NCBI GenBank assembly: GCA_949752735.1 | Contig: OX457043.1 | Coordinates: 43,650,073-43,714,072 of the forward strand | Origin: Lumbricus terrestris | Lineage: Eukaryota > Annelida > Clitellata > Crassiclitellata > Lumbricidae | DNA length: 64,000 nucleotides | Direction of reading: 5' to 3' | In this document: piece by piece, positions 43,998-56,035 of the stretch | Layout: every line of letters begins with the position of its first letter | Numbering within the stretch: position 1 is the first letter of the stretch | Program-made: the position numbers and the translations under genes | The notes under the pieces: generated by a model | The model's database searches: none | Told to the model about the DNA's origin: nothing | Seen by the model: only the letters and a program-made list of their open reading frames with translations

Positions 43998-45352
43998 GCC
44001 AGGGTGCTGTGCACCGGTCCACCAAGGTGCTGTCCACTTGTCCACCAAGGTGCTGTGTGCCGACCAATCAAGGTGCTGTGCACCGGTCCACCAAGGTGCT
44101 GTGCACCATTCTCACAAGGCGCTGTGCACCAGTCCCCCAAGGTGCTGTGCACGATCCACCAAGGTGCTGTGCACCAGTCCCCCAAAGTGCTGTGCACCGG
44201 TCCACCAAGGTGCTGTGCACCAATTCACCAAGGTGCTGTGCACCGATTCACCAAGGTGCTGGGCACCAATCCCACAAGGTGCTGTGCACCAGTCCCCCAA
44301 GGTGCTGTGCACCGATCTACTTAGGTGCTGTGCACCGATTCACCAAGGTGCTGTGCACCAGTCCTCCAAGGTGCACCAGTCTCTCAAGGTGCTGCACACC
44401 GGTCCACCAAAGTGCTGTGCACCGATTCACCAAGGTGCTGTGCACCAATCCCACAAGTTGCTGTGCACCAGTCCACCAAGGTGCTGTGCACCGATTCACC
44501 ATGGTGCTGTGCACCGATTCACCAAGGTGCATGTGCACCAGTCCCCCAAGGTGCTGTGCACCGATCCACCAAGGTGCTGTGCACCGATCTATCCCAGGTG
44601 CTGTGCACCGATTCACCAAGGTGCTGTGCACCAGTCCCCAAGGTGCTGTGCACCAGTCCTCCAAGGTGCACCAGTCTCCCAAGGTGCTGCGCACCGGTCC
44701 ACCAAGGACCAAGGTGCTGTGCAGCGATTAACCAAGGTGCTGTGCACCGATTCACCATGGTGCTGTGCACCGATTCACCAAGGTGCATGTGCACCAGTCC
44801 CCCAAGGTGCTGTGCACCGATCCACCAAGGTGCTGTGCACCGATCTATCCCAGGTGCTGTGCACCGATTCACCAAGGTGCTGTGCACCAGTCCCCAAGGT
44901 GCTGTGCACCAGTCCTCCAAGGTGCACCAGTCTCCCAAGGTGCTGCGCACCGGTCCACCAAGGACCAAGGTGCTGTGCAGCGATTAACCAAGGTGCTGTG
45001 CACCAGTCCTCCAAGGTGCTGTGCACCGATCCACCAAGGTGCTGTGCACCAGTCCCCCAAGGTGCTGTGCACCAGTCCCCCAAGGTGCTGTGCATCGATC
45101 CACCAAGGTGCTGTGCACCTATTCACCAAGGTGCTGTGCACCAGTACCCCAAGGTGCTGTGCACCGATCCACCAAGGTGCTGTGCACCGGTCCACCAAGG
45201 TGCTGTGCACCGATTCTCCAAGGTGCTGTGCACCGATCCACCAAGGTGCTGTGCACCGGTCCACCAAGGTGCTGTGCACCAGTCCCCCAAGGTGCAGTGG
45301 ACCGATCCACCAATGTGCTGTGCACCGATCCACCAAGGTGCTAGTTCTCGTT
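43998..45352. repeat. 23-bp GTGCTGTGCACC minisatellite (about 58 units)
   Basis: Unit GTGCTGTGCACCGATCCACC plus AAG, each with the palindrome GTGCAC. Since 23 is not divisible by 3, a translation cycles through all frames every 69 bp. No unit contains a stop, so all three + frames stay open (up to 461 codons, Cys/Pro/His/Val-rich). A larger unit of 256 bp is duplicated (44500 region to 44757 region), including single-copy variants such as GGTGCATGTGCACC. I interpret it as non-coding; no homologous protein is known to me. Confidence 0.92.
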
Positions 45353-45383
45353 CTCAAAGATTCTGTGATCCGGATCAGTAAGG

Positions 45384-45408
45384 TATGTATGTATGTTTAA
45401 ATGTATGC

Positions 45409-45441
<33 letters not shown>

Positions 45442-45823
45442 TGTATGTATGTATGTATGTATGTATGTATGTATGTATGTATGTATGTATGTATGTATGT
45501 ATCTATGCATGTATGTTATGTATGTGTGTGTTTTTATGTATGTAAGTGTGTATGTATATATGTATGTATGTATTTATGCAGGCCTATGTATGTATGTATG
45601 TATGTACGTATGTATGTAAGTATGTATGTATGTGTGTATGTAAGTATGTATGTATGTATGTATGTATGTATGTATGTATGTATGTATGTATGTATGTATG
45701 TATGCATGTATGTATGAATGTATGTGTGTATGTATGTATGTATGTATGTATGTATGTATGTGTGTATGTATGCATGTATGTATGTATGTATGTGTGTATG
45801 TATGCATGTATGCATGTGTGCCA
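45384..45823. repeat. (GTAT)n microsatellite
   Basis: About 440 bases of GTAT units with GTGT, GCAT and GTAA variants, directly after the minisatellite. MYVC/HTYI frames are artefacts. Confidence 0.97.
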
Positions 45824-47414
45824 TCGAAAGACAGCCTCAATAGAAGGACAACTTCGAAGTTCAACTTCGTCGACAACGAGGCGTACGCTCATCGAACCTG
45901 TCACAGAAACTGTTTGTTATGAGACTTAAAACAGTGTTAAAGGTTAATTCCAAGATTCGTGACTTATAATGATGCTAGTATACGAGTTCAGTCCTATACC
46001 AGCTTTGATCTTTGGTGTACGTGATGCTTAGGTCCCATCCATATATTTATACGTCCACAGAAATCGGTATTTTCAACGCTATGCCCCACTGTTGGAATTG
46101 AATTTCATAAGCTTAATTATAAACTTATTTTACGTACGTGCATTTTGACGCGACCTCTCCTCCCCGCCGTACACTACCTACGCAAATCGCCAAAATCCGT
46201 TGATCCCCCACCCCTTCCGTCGTACGTAGCATATGTCTAAACACCAAAAGTTTACTACAGCGATTTTATTGATTGATTGTGCAAGGTTTTGGTGTGGAAA
46301 GCTACATTTTATTCGAGATACATTATAGTGAACAAGTTTTCAACTCTATTATCTACCGAAAGACAGACTTTCTCGAATTTTTGCCGACAATTTATCGTCA
46401 GTAAGTCCTTGGAAAAGAACAGGAACAACTTCGCGGAATCTGCGATACGAAACGCACCCATAAGTGCCTGAACCAACCGGAAGCGGAAATAGGACTGCTT
46501 GCGTCAGCAAGCAAGCAAGCAGCGTCAGCAAGGTTGGGTTCTAGATGAATATCACGAAATGAGGTTGCCAGGTCGTCGCGATAAGTGCGAATTGGGCTAC
46601 TTTTCAATGCGCTCGCGACTAAAATTTCGTCCACGCAATATTTTGGGCTCCTTTTGAATTATCTCTTGGTCGCAACGACGACATTGTGAATTATAATAAT
46701 TAATTTGCGACTGTTAGTACTACGCTGTAGGTTACTAGGCGACTTTTACTAGCAATTAATCATAATATCGTGTTCTTAATTTAATAATAGTCCTAAATCC
46801 ATGCTCTTTGGCATGTTGCCTATAATTTATGTATTGTATAATGGCATAATAATAATAATGCATATTGTATGTTATTGTATAAAACATTCATAAAGCGCTT
46901 CTAGAGAAGATTCAGAGGCGCTCCCAGTGCGCAAGGCCACGAGAGAAAAAATAGATGTAGGTTTTGAGAAAAGAAAATAATCTTCGTTTAATGACTCAAT
47001 CTGACAAACCGCAGAATGATTAGGCCTACAGGTACAGGTTATACGAAATACGGCCCACTAAAGCACGACACGCAGGTCGGCTTTACATCAGTGGGCTTGG
47101 TAGCCTAAGTGCTGGATCACTCCTGGTTCGGCCAAGCCAGTAGTGGGAAATGAAAATGAGGAGGAGGGATTGCCAGTCAGAAGTTAGTCTACAGTAAGAA
47201 TTAGGCAGTTTGTCATCTAAATTTACGCCTCTGATTTCATCACGTGTCTTGTGACGTGACTAACGAACCCCCCAAAATTGTTCATAATGTAAACAGTTTT
47301 TTTTATTCATTCACCTGATCATCTCGAGACTTTTGGGCTCCTTTTTGACGCGATCTCGCTACAAGGCATTTCCGAAATCTGGCACTCCCATAACAATGCT
47401 GCACAAATACCACA
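45824..47414. other. intergenic, no gene recognised
   Basis: A small CAGCGTCAGCAAGCAAGC-type duplication lies at 46500-46530. Positions 46890-46940 (AAAGCGCTTCTAGAGAAGAT and CAGAGGCGCTCCCAGTGC) look like a SINE 3' fragment. TAGGCCTA at 47021-47028. Confidence 0.45.
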
Positions 47415-47431
47415 TATATATATATATATAG

Positions 47432-47468
<37 letters not shown>
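47415..47468. repeat. (AT)n microsatellite
   Basis: Two TA runs separated by GCGA. Confidence 0.95.
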
Positions 47469-47469
<1 letters not shown>

Positions 47470-47903
47470 GCACGGACGTAAGGACGGTTCAAAACAATTT
47501 TTCCTATCGTCCTTTGATGCCTTAAGTTGCCGCTATACAGACTCTTGGAAACCCATAATCACAACATTTAGCGAGAGACTGATTAACGTCCTTCGAGGTA
47601 ACGGACGTTAAAATTGCCCTTTAAATGCGGAGGTCGCTTGAACTGACGTGGCAAAGTAAACAGACCAATCTTTCTCGACAGGTACATATTTCACGTTTTG
47701 ACGCAACGCATCGGCCAAATACATTGGCTTCGGAGAGCGATTTATAAACGGGAGACTCGCAACCGACTCGGAAGAAAAATGATGATCATTATAGATTATA
47801 GGCGTTTGCTGATGATTAGCGCAATGCGATAAATCACAGGTCAATGGCGTCCTATGAATTGCATATAATGTACACACCGCGTATGCTCTCTTTTATACAA
47901 TAC
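47469..47903. other. unassigned, contains a minus-strand frame
   Basis: The minus-strand frame 47608-47877 encodes 89 residues of ordinary, non-repetitive composition (for example KYVPVEKDWSVYFATSV), unlike most frames in the window. I do not recognise a family and see no proof of splicing. It could be a lineage-specific small gene, an exon or chance. Confidence 0.25.
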
Positions 47904-48377
47904 TAGCTGGGGTACCCGGCGTTGCCCGTAAAATTTAGGATTCGAGCCGCTCCGACCACAACCCCACCACACAACACCCACCACACTCCGACCTCTACCA
48001 CCCGAGAAATTTAGGTTTCAGGAAAATCTCCACCCCCATTCCGCCCCCACTCCCTCCACCCCACCCCTCCCCCAACCCCTCCAACCCCACTCCACCCCAC
48101 CCTCACCTCCCACCCCATCCCCCGGCTGCTTTTATACGTATTACGTATGGGACCCGAAAGAAAAGTGCTGTCATAGACCTGAGAGGGCAAGGTCCAACAG
48201 GGAAAAATGAGGGTTCCCCACCCTGGCCCCCATGGTGGCAGAGATTCGCGAACCACTACACTACACGTCCGATGCCGAGACGGACACAGTAGTGAAGGTT
48301 TGGAGTGAAAAGCTCAAAAACTGGGGAAATGCATTGGGGACAAATATATCCACATCCTTTCTTACAGATATAGATTA
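47904..48377 (+). repeat. dispersed repeat family B, long copy
   Basis: Starts ACTAGCTGGGGTACCCGGCG and ends near ATCCTTTCTTACAGATATAG. CCCCACC-rich middle (48020-48125). It gives both family ends in direct orientation. Confidence 0.75.
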
Positions 48378-48564
48378 GGGCCTATGCATTTTCTGTTCTT
48401 GCGTTTAGATTACTATTGCTTAAGTAGCGTGCCCGTAGGTCTACACGGTCTCTACATTAGCCTATATGTATAGGCTAAATGTGTATGTGTCCAATGGGCG
48501 CCCGCTTTTGACCTCTGGAAAATTGGCACATCTCACTCCTTGCACTTTAGGTAGGTAGGTAAGG

Positions 48565-48703
48565 ACCTTGGGCAAGTCCTTCACTCACAATTGCTCAGCG
48601 CTTCGGCGTGAAACTCCGATGCAGTGTCCGCTCTGCATTCGGGAGCGCCTCTGAGTAGCGAGCTTGAAGGGGCGCTATAACAAGTGCACATACAAACAAA
48701 CAA
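48565..48703 (+). repeat. tRNA-derived SINE, head-truncated copy
   Basis: Has the body (CTTGGGCAAGTCCTTCACTC, GCTTCGGCGTGAAACTCC) and tail (AAGGGGCGCTATAACAAGTG, then CAAA repeats) but no tRNA-like head or B box. Confidence 0.8.
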
Positions 48704-49738
48704 ACAAACTTTGCCGATCATTGTCTTGATTTTTCCACAGGACTAATACGACTGCCTTTGTCCAACTCCTGGCTTTTGCTGCTGTGGGTCCTTCTTTTGG
48801 AATGACCTTCCTCCCTGTCTTACTAAGGACTAAATGAATGACCCGTTTTCCTGATCAGTCTGCTTTCCTCTGGACTTCCCATATTGCGTGAGCCTCTGGG
48901 TGGTCATTCCTGCGAGAGGAGTCGCCATCTTAATTGTAGATGCGATATAGACCCATCTCAGCGTCATCACCGTTTCTTTCATTGCGTTCCGCGAATAGAT
49001 TTCCTTTTTCTCCGAACGCTGACAGACTAATTCAGTTAAAGAATCTCCTGCCGCTACTTAAACGAACTTACTTGCTTCACTTTCTTCTCCTGACTTTATG
49101 GTGATGGCAGACTTAAAGTCTGAATTTATTCCCGTTTCGAAAGTCAATAGTAAGAGGACATCTACATTAGCATTGCGCATAGTTTAAAATAGGTCGTGCA
49201 TAATATAGCAGACCCGTATGAATAGGCTGCGCTTCACTCAACATGTAGATACTGCAAATTAGAATCATATGCATTGCCAAAAAATTCATATGAGGTTTGC
49301 TTCGATCTGCCTAAGTAAGTGACCTCCGAAATTCTGAAGAACTGTGTCGTCATAGTAAATTTGTATCCTCAAAAACGCAATCGAAGGTCGCATTGTTAGA
49401 GTAACAGTTCTTCTTTGTAAGGTTCATGTAAAGCGCTACATAAATATACAATATTTAATGTACATGCATGCATATAGACATGCATACAACTATTACAATG
49501 CCATCATTATTGTGTGCCTTATTGTTAATTAGGTACAGCCGTATATTTGCAAAATACGATTTTTCGTGTTTTAGGCATCTATTCTTGTCGGGAAATCACG
49601 CTTTTTTCGTTTTTGAAACTTCTTTTCCTAATAATCTCTTCGTTTAATTTAGGAAAAGAGACAAATCCAGGTGACACACCGCTTCACCCAGTTACACGTC
49701 AAAGCACATTAAAAATCAACAACGGCAAAAATATTGTG
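48704..49738. other. intergenic, no gene recognised
   Basis: Unique-looking with ordinary composition. No splice-flanked conserved peptide seen. Confidence 0.4.
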
Positions 49739-49746
49739 AACATAAC

Positions 49747-50032
49747 CAGGACCGGATTAAAAAATGTGAGAGCCCTGTTCGGGAAATTTTTTGCCCATGT
49801 ATCTTCGGCCGAAAATTGTGATGACCTTTTTTTAGCCGTTTGGTCGAAAATTTCGTAGAGTATACCGATTATTTCCCTCCAAAAAAGTTGAGGACTTTTT
49901 TTAGTCAGTTGTTTGGTTGAAATTTGCTAAAAATCTAAAAAATTTCCGGAATTTTTTTCCCGCATGTGTGGGCCCCTAAAGTGTGGGCCCCTGTTCGGCC
50001 GATCATGTTGAGCATGCTTTAATCCGGCCCTG
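49747..50032. mobile_element. hAT-type MITE (286 bp)
   Basis: Termini CAGGACCGGATTAAA and TTTAATCCGGCCCTG. Flanking 8-mers AACATAAC (49739-49746) and AACATAGC (50033-50040) match at 7 of 8. Interior TTTTTTAGTC and GGTCGAAAATTTCG blocks are like those of 9488-9865 and 26689-26992. Confidence 0.88.
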
Positions 50033-50040
50033 AACATAGC

Positions 50041-50559
50041 CTAACAATGTCCTCTGCTTTTTTATTTTATTTTATGCGCCGACCATAATTTTATTGATTC
50101 GTTTTCTGTCCACAATAATTATTTGTCTCCGTATTTTCAAGGATTTCGCTAATTCAGCTTACTATTTGACCGTTAAACTTAGTGTTTACTAGTAACGTTG
50201 CGTTATTTGCATGCCGATTAAGATAAAATAGTGTAAACGGTTTTTAATTTTAGACTGTAGTACAAGATATAGCAAAGTCCAATTTTTTTCGTTTTCGTAT
50301 TTTTCCGCTTTATTCCCAATTTTTTGCTCGGTTTCTGCCGTTTTAAACATCTACATGTATGGTTATAATTAATTCATGAGATATAAAGCGACGTATGCCT
50401 ACTCTTGCCAATCTCTTGACAAATGCAGAAGAAGTGGCAATCTATAGGCTGTAGTTCGGCCCTACTAGTCGGCCATTTTACCACATGAGCGCAATATACA
50501 ATATATAGACAGGCCGCTCGATCACAGTGGCGCCGCGTGGCGGCTGGTAACGACGCACT
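50041..50559. other. intergenic, upstream of candidate promoter
   Basis: AT-rich to 50370, then ordinary. No gene recognised. Confidence 0.4.
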
Positions 50560-50600
50560 TATAAAGGCGTTCATTTGTGCACATATCGGTGAAGTATGCG
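50560..50600 (+). promoter_or_regulatory. candidate TATA-type core promoter
   Basis: TATAAAG at 50560-50566 follows a GC-rich block (GTGGCGCCGCGTGGCGGC) and precedes, by about 25-35 bp, a likely start zone near 50590. Downstream sequence is free of repeats up to a good splice donor at 50764. Pattern-based only. Confidence 0.35.
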
Positions 50601-50763
50601 TCGGCGGTCAAATAGTCGTCTGCGAGTGTTGAGCAAGCGCGACAAATTCGCTGGCTACTGAAGCTCGCAAGGGACGGACATTTGTATAGAACAGGTGTTT
50701 GTTTGTTATAGAAGCTCCCGACCTATTTTCGAGCACAGTCGCAATTGTCGTTGTCCGATGCAG
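50590..50763 (+). other. candidate non-coding first exon
   Basis: The stretch between the TATA box and the donor GTAACA at 50764 is unique, with ordinary composition, and ends GATGCAG before the donor. It contains one ATG six bases before its end. It could be the 5' exon of the downstream carbonic anhydrase gene on the same strand, 12.5 kb away, but no intervening coding exon was found. Confidence 0.25.
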
Positions 50764-50942
50764 GTAACAATGTTTTGATATATTTTCTTGGATTGATTGA
50801 TTGACAATCTGATTGCTAAATATAGATATCTGATTTCTTGTCGTGGCAGTCGGTTATATTACCGGTCGTATCGAGTGTTGGAGAAATCAGAAGCGATTTT
50901 ATGTAGAGCTGTTACTGTTTCCGATGGTAAAGTGTGGTTATG

Positions 50943-50958
50943 TTAGGGTTAGGGTTAG
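50943..50958 (+). repeat. short interstitial TTAGGG run
   Basis: GTTAGGGTTAGGGTTAG, about two and a half telomere-type units. Probably chance or a repair scar. Confidence 0.6.
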
Positions 50959-51084
50959 TTAGTGGTTATGTTATGTATTTAAACCTAAACACTAAGCAGT
51001 CATCGTGTATATAAACCTATTTCCAAGCAGCTTAAAGTATTGACGCAGTTGGGGAGCATCTGTAACAGGCGAGTTCTTCAGTCG

Positions 51085-51160
51085 ATGATGATGATGATGA
51101 TGGTGGTGACGATGATGATGATGATGATGATGATGATGGTGGTGGTGGGGTGGTGATGAT
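51085..51160. repeat. (GAT)n/(GGT)n microsatellite
   Basis: Trinucleotide run with GGT variants. Confidence 0.9.
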
Positions 51161-51604
51161 GAATGAATGTATTTTTGTATAATGTATGCATATATGGGCC
51201 CTACATATACATATACCTACACACATACATACATATTACTTACATATGTACATGCATGCATATAGGTCTAGTCACTCTAGTGCATTTTAAGAATCTCGCA
51301 AAGGTGCTATTATACTCGGCGCTGGTTTCAACTTTCAAGACACACAATAAGACTTAGGCTACTATACATTGAGCCTTTTATGCACGGTTTTACTTTTGAT
51401 TGACACACCTTGTGAGTTAGGTCTTTAAAGAACAGCTCTGTAAGTAATTATCGATTTTAGAAGAACAATTGCATATAAGTTAATTATTACTTTTATAATA
51501 GTCACTTATTATCAGTTAATTATTATTTAGAGTAGGCCTATTGCTGCTACCTGTATTTTGGACAATTTTAATTGTCTTTATTTGTAAGCCACAGGTCATT
51601 TTAA
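51161..51604. other. intergenic, AT-rich
   Basis: ACATAC-rich patch at 51200-51260. TAGGCCTA at 51533-51540. Confidence 0.4.
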
Positions 51605-51945
51605 AGGAATTTTTTGAACTGCACAACCAGGAATTTTTCTGTAATGCTGCATCTTTTTTGACAGAACATTTCTGACAACTTCTTTGGGTCATACCGTCAT
51701 TTACCAGAAATTTTGCCGAAAATGTTTCAAGTCACCGGCCGAAGTCTGACGACCTTTTTCTATTCTTTCTTCCTGGACTTTCCCCCCAAAATGACAATGT
51801 TACCTGTTTTTTCACTGCACAACCATTCGTTCCGGTGCTCAGTGGTAAATTATCCCAAATTGGCTGACAGTGACTTTTTCATGATTTTGCACTGCTCAAG
51901 TTTGCTTTTACAACTGCACTGCAGATTCATTTTCAAGTGCTATAT
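51605..51945 (+). repeat. dispersed repeat family C, long copy
   Basis: TTTTTTGAACTGCACAACCA, GTGGTAAATTATCCCAAATT and TTTACAACTGCACTGCAG blocks in the family order. About 340 bp, with an extra segment around 51670-51800 relative to the other copies. Confidence 0.65.
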
Positions 51946-52680
51946 CTATTAAGTCTAAGATAGCCATTACGTCAATGCTGTTACTTTTAAAGAGACCATT
52001 CAACCTAAGTTAGCTAATAAAAATTGACACTTATTTTTAATTAGCTAGGCCTATTTGTTTTTGGACTTAAGTTACGAGTAGCCTACATGTACCATGATAG
52101 TCGCTATTTAATTTTGTGTTCATCATTTGCGCTTTCTATAACTTAATCATCGTCGACACTAAAGTTGATCTTCCCTTATGCTTTGCTCACTTAAAGCTTG
52201 TCATCTTCAATTTTTCCCAAGCTAATTATGCCTTCCCCTCTTCTCGGGATTTGTCCATTTGGTGGGTCTGTTGCTCACGACTCACACTCAATCCGACATT
52301 ATCGGCTGTATGGCTGCTTTAACCAATTAACCAATTATTGACTCACATACATTAATTTGTTAAATTTCTTACTGCATAACAGAATTTGTTAAGCCTATAT
52401 AATTATACTGCTATAATTATTCATGTGGTGGTTTCAGAAAATAAAAAATTGATTGATTGATTGAGAATGAACCATGTATGAAACTTTTTACCATGCAGCT
52501 TATGCGGTCATATCTTGCATGCATTGTTTGTAACAATAAAAAGTTCAATTTTAATGTGGATAGCTTGGATATAGCTTTGCCAAAATTAATGTCGAATTGC
52601 AGGAAACCCAATGCATTTCGGGTGTTTCTCTAAGACTCATACGGCAGCAGCTATTGTTCGAAAGCTGAAGAATTAAACCT
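51946..52680. other. intergenic
   Basis: AT-rich with no recognised feature; TAGGCCTA at 52046-52053. Confidence 0.4.
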
Positions 52681-52936
52681 ATATACTTGAAAGAGAACGA
52701 ATGTTTCTGTGTGTTCGCAAACTGTCCGAAAACACAATCACCGTCTAAGTTCCTCTATTGCCATTCAATTATAGTTTGTCAAAAGAATGAGCGAACAAAA
52801 ATAGCGCAACTTGGCGTATACAATCGAGTCCGTTTTGCCGTTTTTCGCGCGGTTTCCTCTCGCCTTCTCACCGTGCCACTTGGCAATTTGACCGCTCCTT
52901 GTTTCCACACAATGCAGTCTTCTTAGATTCCATCCG

Positions 52937-52947
52937 GCCGCCATCTT
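52937..52947 (-). promoter_or_regulatory. YY1-like AAGATGGCGGC motif
   Basis: The minus strand reads AAGATGGCGGC, the YY1 element found at many animal transcription starts. It sits in a GC-richer stretch (52840-53070) that also has AAGATGGACGCC on the + strand. No gene start could be attached to it. Confidence 0.2.
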
Positions 52948-53184
52948 ATCTCCCTCGGAAGCGTACCGCAGTCGCCTTCGCTGGCAAACAAAGATGGACG
53001 CCGCCGAGGACGAACATAGAACATAGAACATACGGGGTTTGCGGCGACACCGGCGATGGAAAATTATCTGACGGTTGACTGTTCGAGGCTCGCTCTTTGT
53101 CCGCGCATGCTTTCCATTTTCCGCATCGATAAACGGACTTTCGCCCTTGAGAGTGGCAGCACTATCTTCCCGTTCACAGCACTC

Positions 53185-53305
53185 GTGTGTGTGTGTGCGT
53201 GTGTGTTTGTGTGCGTGTGTTTGTGTGTATATGTGTGCTTGTGTGCGTGTGAGTGTGTGTGTTTGTGTTTGAGTGTTTGTGTATATGTGTGTGTTTGTGT
53301 GTGTA

Positions 53306-53337
<32 letters not shown>

Positions 53338-53482
53338 CGTGTGCGTTTGTGTCGGTGTGTTTGTGTGTGTGTGTGTGTCTGTGTGTGTGTGTTGTGTCGG
53401 TGTCTGTAGGTGTGTGTGTGTGTGTGTGTGCATGTATGTGGGTTTCGGTGTGTGTATATGTGTGTGCTTGTGTGTATCTTGC
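53185..53482. repeat. (GT)n microsatellite with interruptions
   Basis: About 300 bases of GTGT with C, A and T interruptions. The Val/Cys and Thr/His frames are artefacts. Confidence 0.97.
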
Positions 53483-53582
53483 ACATAATAATGCAGTGGT
53501 CTCTACGGCAGTTTCGGGATGAAGCGGGCAAATGAACTTCTAAACGTGGCAATGAATTTCGATTGTTGGCCTGCTCGCAGGT

Positions 53583-54085
<503 letters not shown>

Positions 54086-54124
54086 GTCGATCTTAAATGC
54101 CTCGATTCCTGTTTTCCATCTCTC

Positions 54125-54775
54125 ATCGTAGATCTATCCGTCCGTCCATCTATCCATCTTTTGACTTCTTTGCACTTATCCGCCCATCCCTATTTTTGGA
54201 GCGCTTTTATCTTTCTGTTCATCTATCCATGCATGCATCCATTCATCCATCCCTCCCTCCCTCCATACATTCATCCATCCATCCATTCATCCATACATCC
54301 ATCCATCCATCCATTCTTTCATCCATCCATGTATCCATCCGTCCGTCCGTCGGTACGTCCGTCCGTCCATTCCTCCATCTACCCATCTGCCCATCTACCC
54401 ATCCACCCATCCATCCATCCATCCATCCATCCAACCATCCACCCATCCCTCCATCCCTACATCCCTCCATCCCTTCACCAACCCATCCCTCCACCCTCCC
54501 ACCCATCCCTCCATCCATCCATCCATCCATCCATCCATCTATCCATCCATTCATCCATCCATCCACTCATCCATCCACCATCCCTCCCTCCCTACATCCA
54601 TCCCTCCATCCATCCATTCCTCCTTCCCTCCATCCATACATCCATACATCCCTCCATCCCTCTATCCATCCATCCACCCATCCATCTTTCCTTCCCTCTC
54701 TCCATCCATCCATCCATACATCCCTCCATCCATCCATCCATCCATCCATCCATCCATCCACTCCATCAATCATCG
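54125..54775. repeat. (CATC)n/(CCTC)n microsatellite
   Basis: About 650 bases of CATC with CCTC and CATA variants. All + frames and several - frames are open through it (Pro/Ser/His/Ile or Gly/Trp/Met/Asp proteins), none a gene. Confidence 0.97.
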
Positions 54776-55442
54776 GACTCTGCTGATGAGATTACATGGA
54801 CCTCTTTTCCCTCCATTGTTTGCTCCGTGCTCCTTGCTGATCGCGTCACCTCTGAACCCGCCACGCTGCGGTCATCTCGTGTGTCTCGGCGCCTGCAGCG
54901 GTCAAGCGGCGCTATATAAATAAAAAATGTTCGATTAGATTCCTCTGGGCATCGATGGACAAGCGATTATTTTTCCGATTTCAACTCTCGTGACTGGCGC
55001 TTCATAAGAACGACTCTGGATTTTCTCCGAGCGCTAGCTCTGGATGCTCCGAGAGTTCGATGACGATTTTGCTTAGACTACTACATGGCTATGTACCACC
55101 CAATGACCAGTGGTGGTCACTTGGCGGTCAGTGGCTGGTCAGTAGATGACTGCGTTGGTCATTCGAAAGTGCACGACTATCGATAGGTTATACATGTGTG
55201 CGAGAGCCGGACAGCGACGACTTTCCTGTTGTTTTTTTGGGCGTCACAATCTTTATTCATTATCTTCATCATTAAAATCAGCCCCAGTATCATTATCAGA
55301 ATGACGAGTAAGTAAGTAATCCTACATGTTATCGTCATGTATATTGTATAGGTCTGCAGATCTGTTCTACCACAACCTAATCTGCTCTACTTTGACCTGT
55401 TCTGTTACAGATGAATAGGATCCATATTGTTTGTATACACCT
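54776..55442. other. intergenic
   Basis: At 54908-54930, GGCGCTATATAAATAAAAAA is an L2-like LINE tail remnant. The rest is unrecognised. Confidence 0.4.
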
Positions 55443-55768
55443 TAAGAAAGCATAGAGATATGCATATGAAAGCATAGAGATATGCATATGAAAGAATAGA
55501 TATATATGCATATGAAGGCATAGAGATATACATATGAAAGCATAGAGATATGCATATAAAAGCATAGAGATATGCATACGAAAGCATAGAGATATGCATA
55601 TGAAAGCATAGAGACATGCATTTGAAAGCATAGAGATATGCATATAAAAGCATAGAGATATGCATACGAAAGCATAGAGATATGCATATGAAAGCACGGA
55701 GATATGCATTTGAAAGCATAGAGATATGCATATAAAAGCATAGAGATATGCATACGAAAGCATAGAGC
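55443..55768. repeat. 22-bp AAAGCATAGAGATATGCATA minisatellite
   Basis: About 15 units of 22 bp with ATGCATATG, ATGCATACG and ATGCATTTG endings that recur in blocks, indicating higher-order duplication. The three overlapping minus-strand frames of His/Ile/Ser/Leu/Tyr/Ala are artefacts. Confidence 0.95.
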
Positions 55769-55872
55769 AAAATGCATAGAGATAATAGAACGCTCAGCCT
55801 GCGATGGGTGTGTTGCATTGTATCGTATCGTATACACCTATAGATATATAAATTTGCATGTATGTCTGTCAC

Positions 55873-56035
<163 letters not shown>

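Noticed and set aside
43998..45352. CRISPR array
   Set aside because: Units are contiguous without unique spacers, and the genome is an animal's.
43996..45381. 461-codon Cys/His/Pro repeat frame as a venom-like or structural protein gene
   Set aside because: All three + frames are open through the 23-bp array, no start context, signal peptide or flanking exon is evident, and unit composition explains it fully. Kept only as a finding to check.
50943..50958. Telomere or healed chromosome end
   Set aside because: Only about two and a half TTAGGG units, embedded in ordinary sequence.
54097..54919. His/Pro/Ile/Ser-rich frames of up to 252 codons
   Set aside because: Translation of (CATC)n in every frame.
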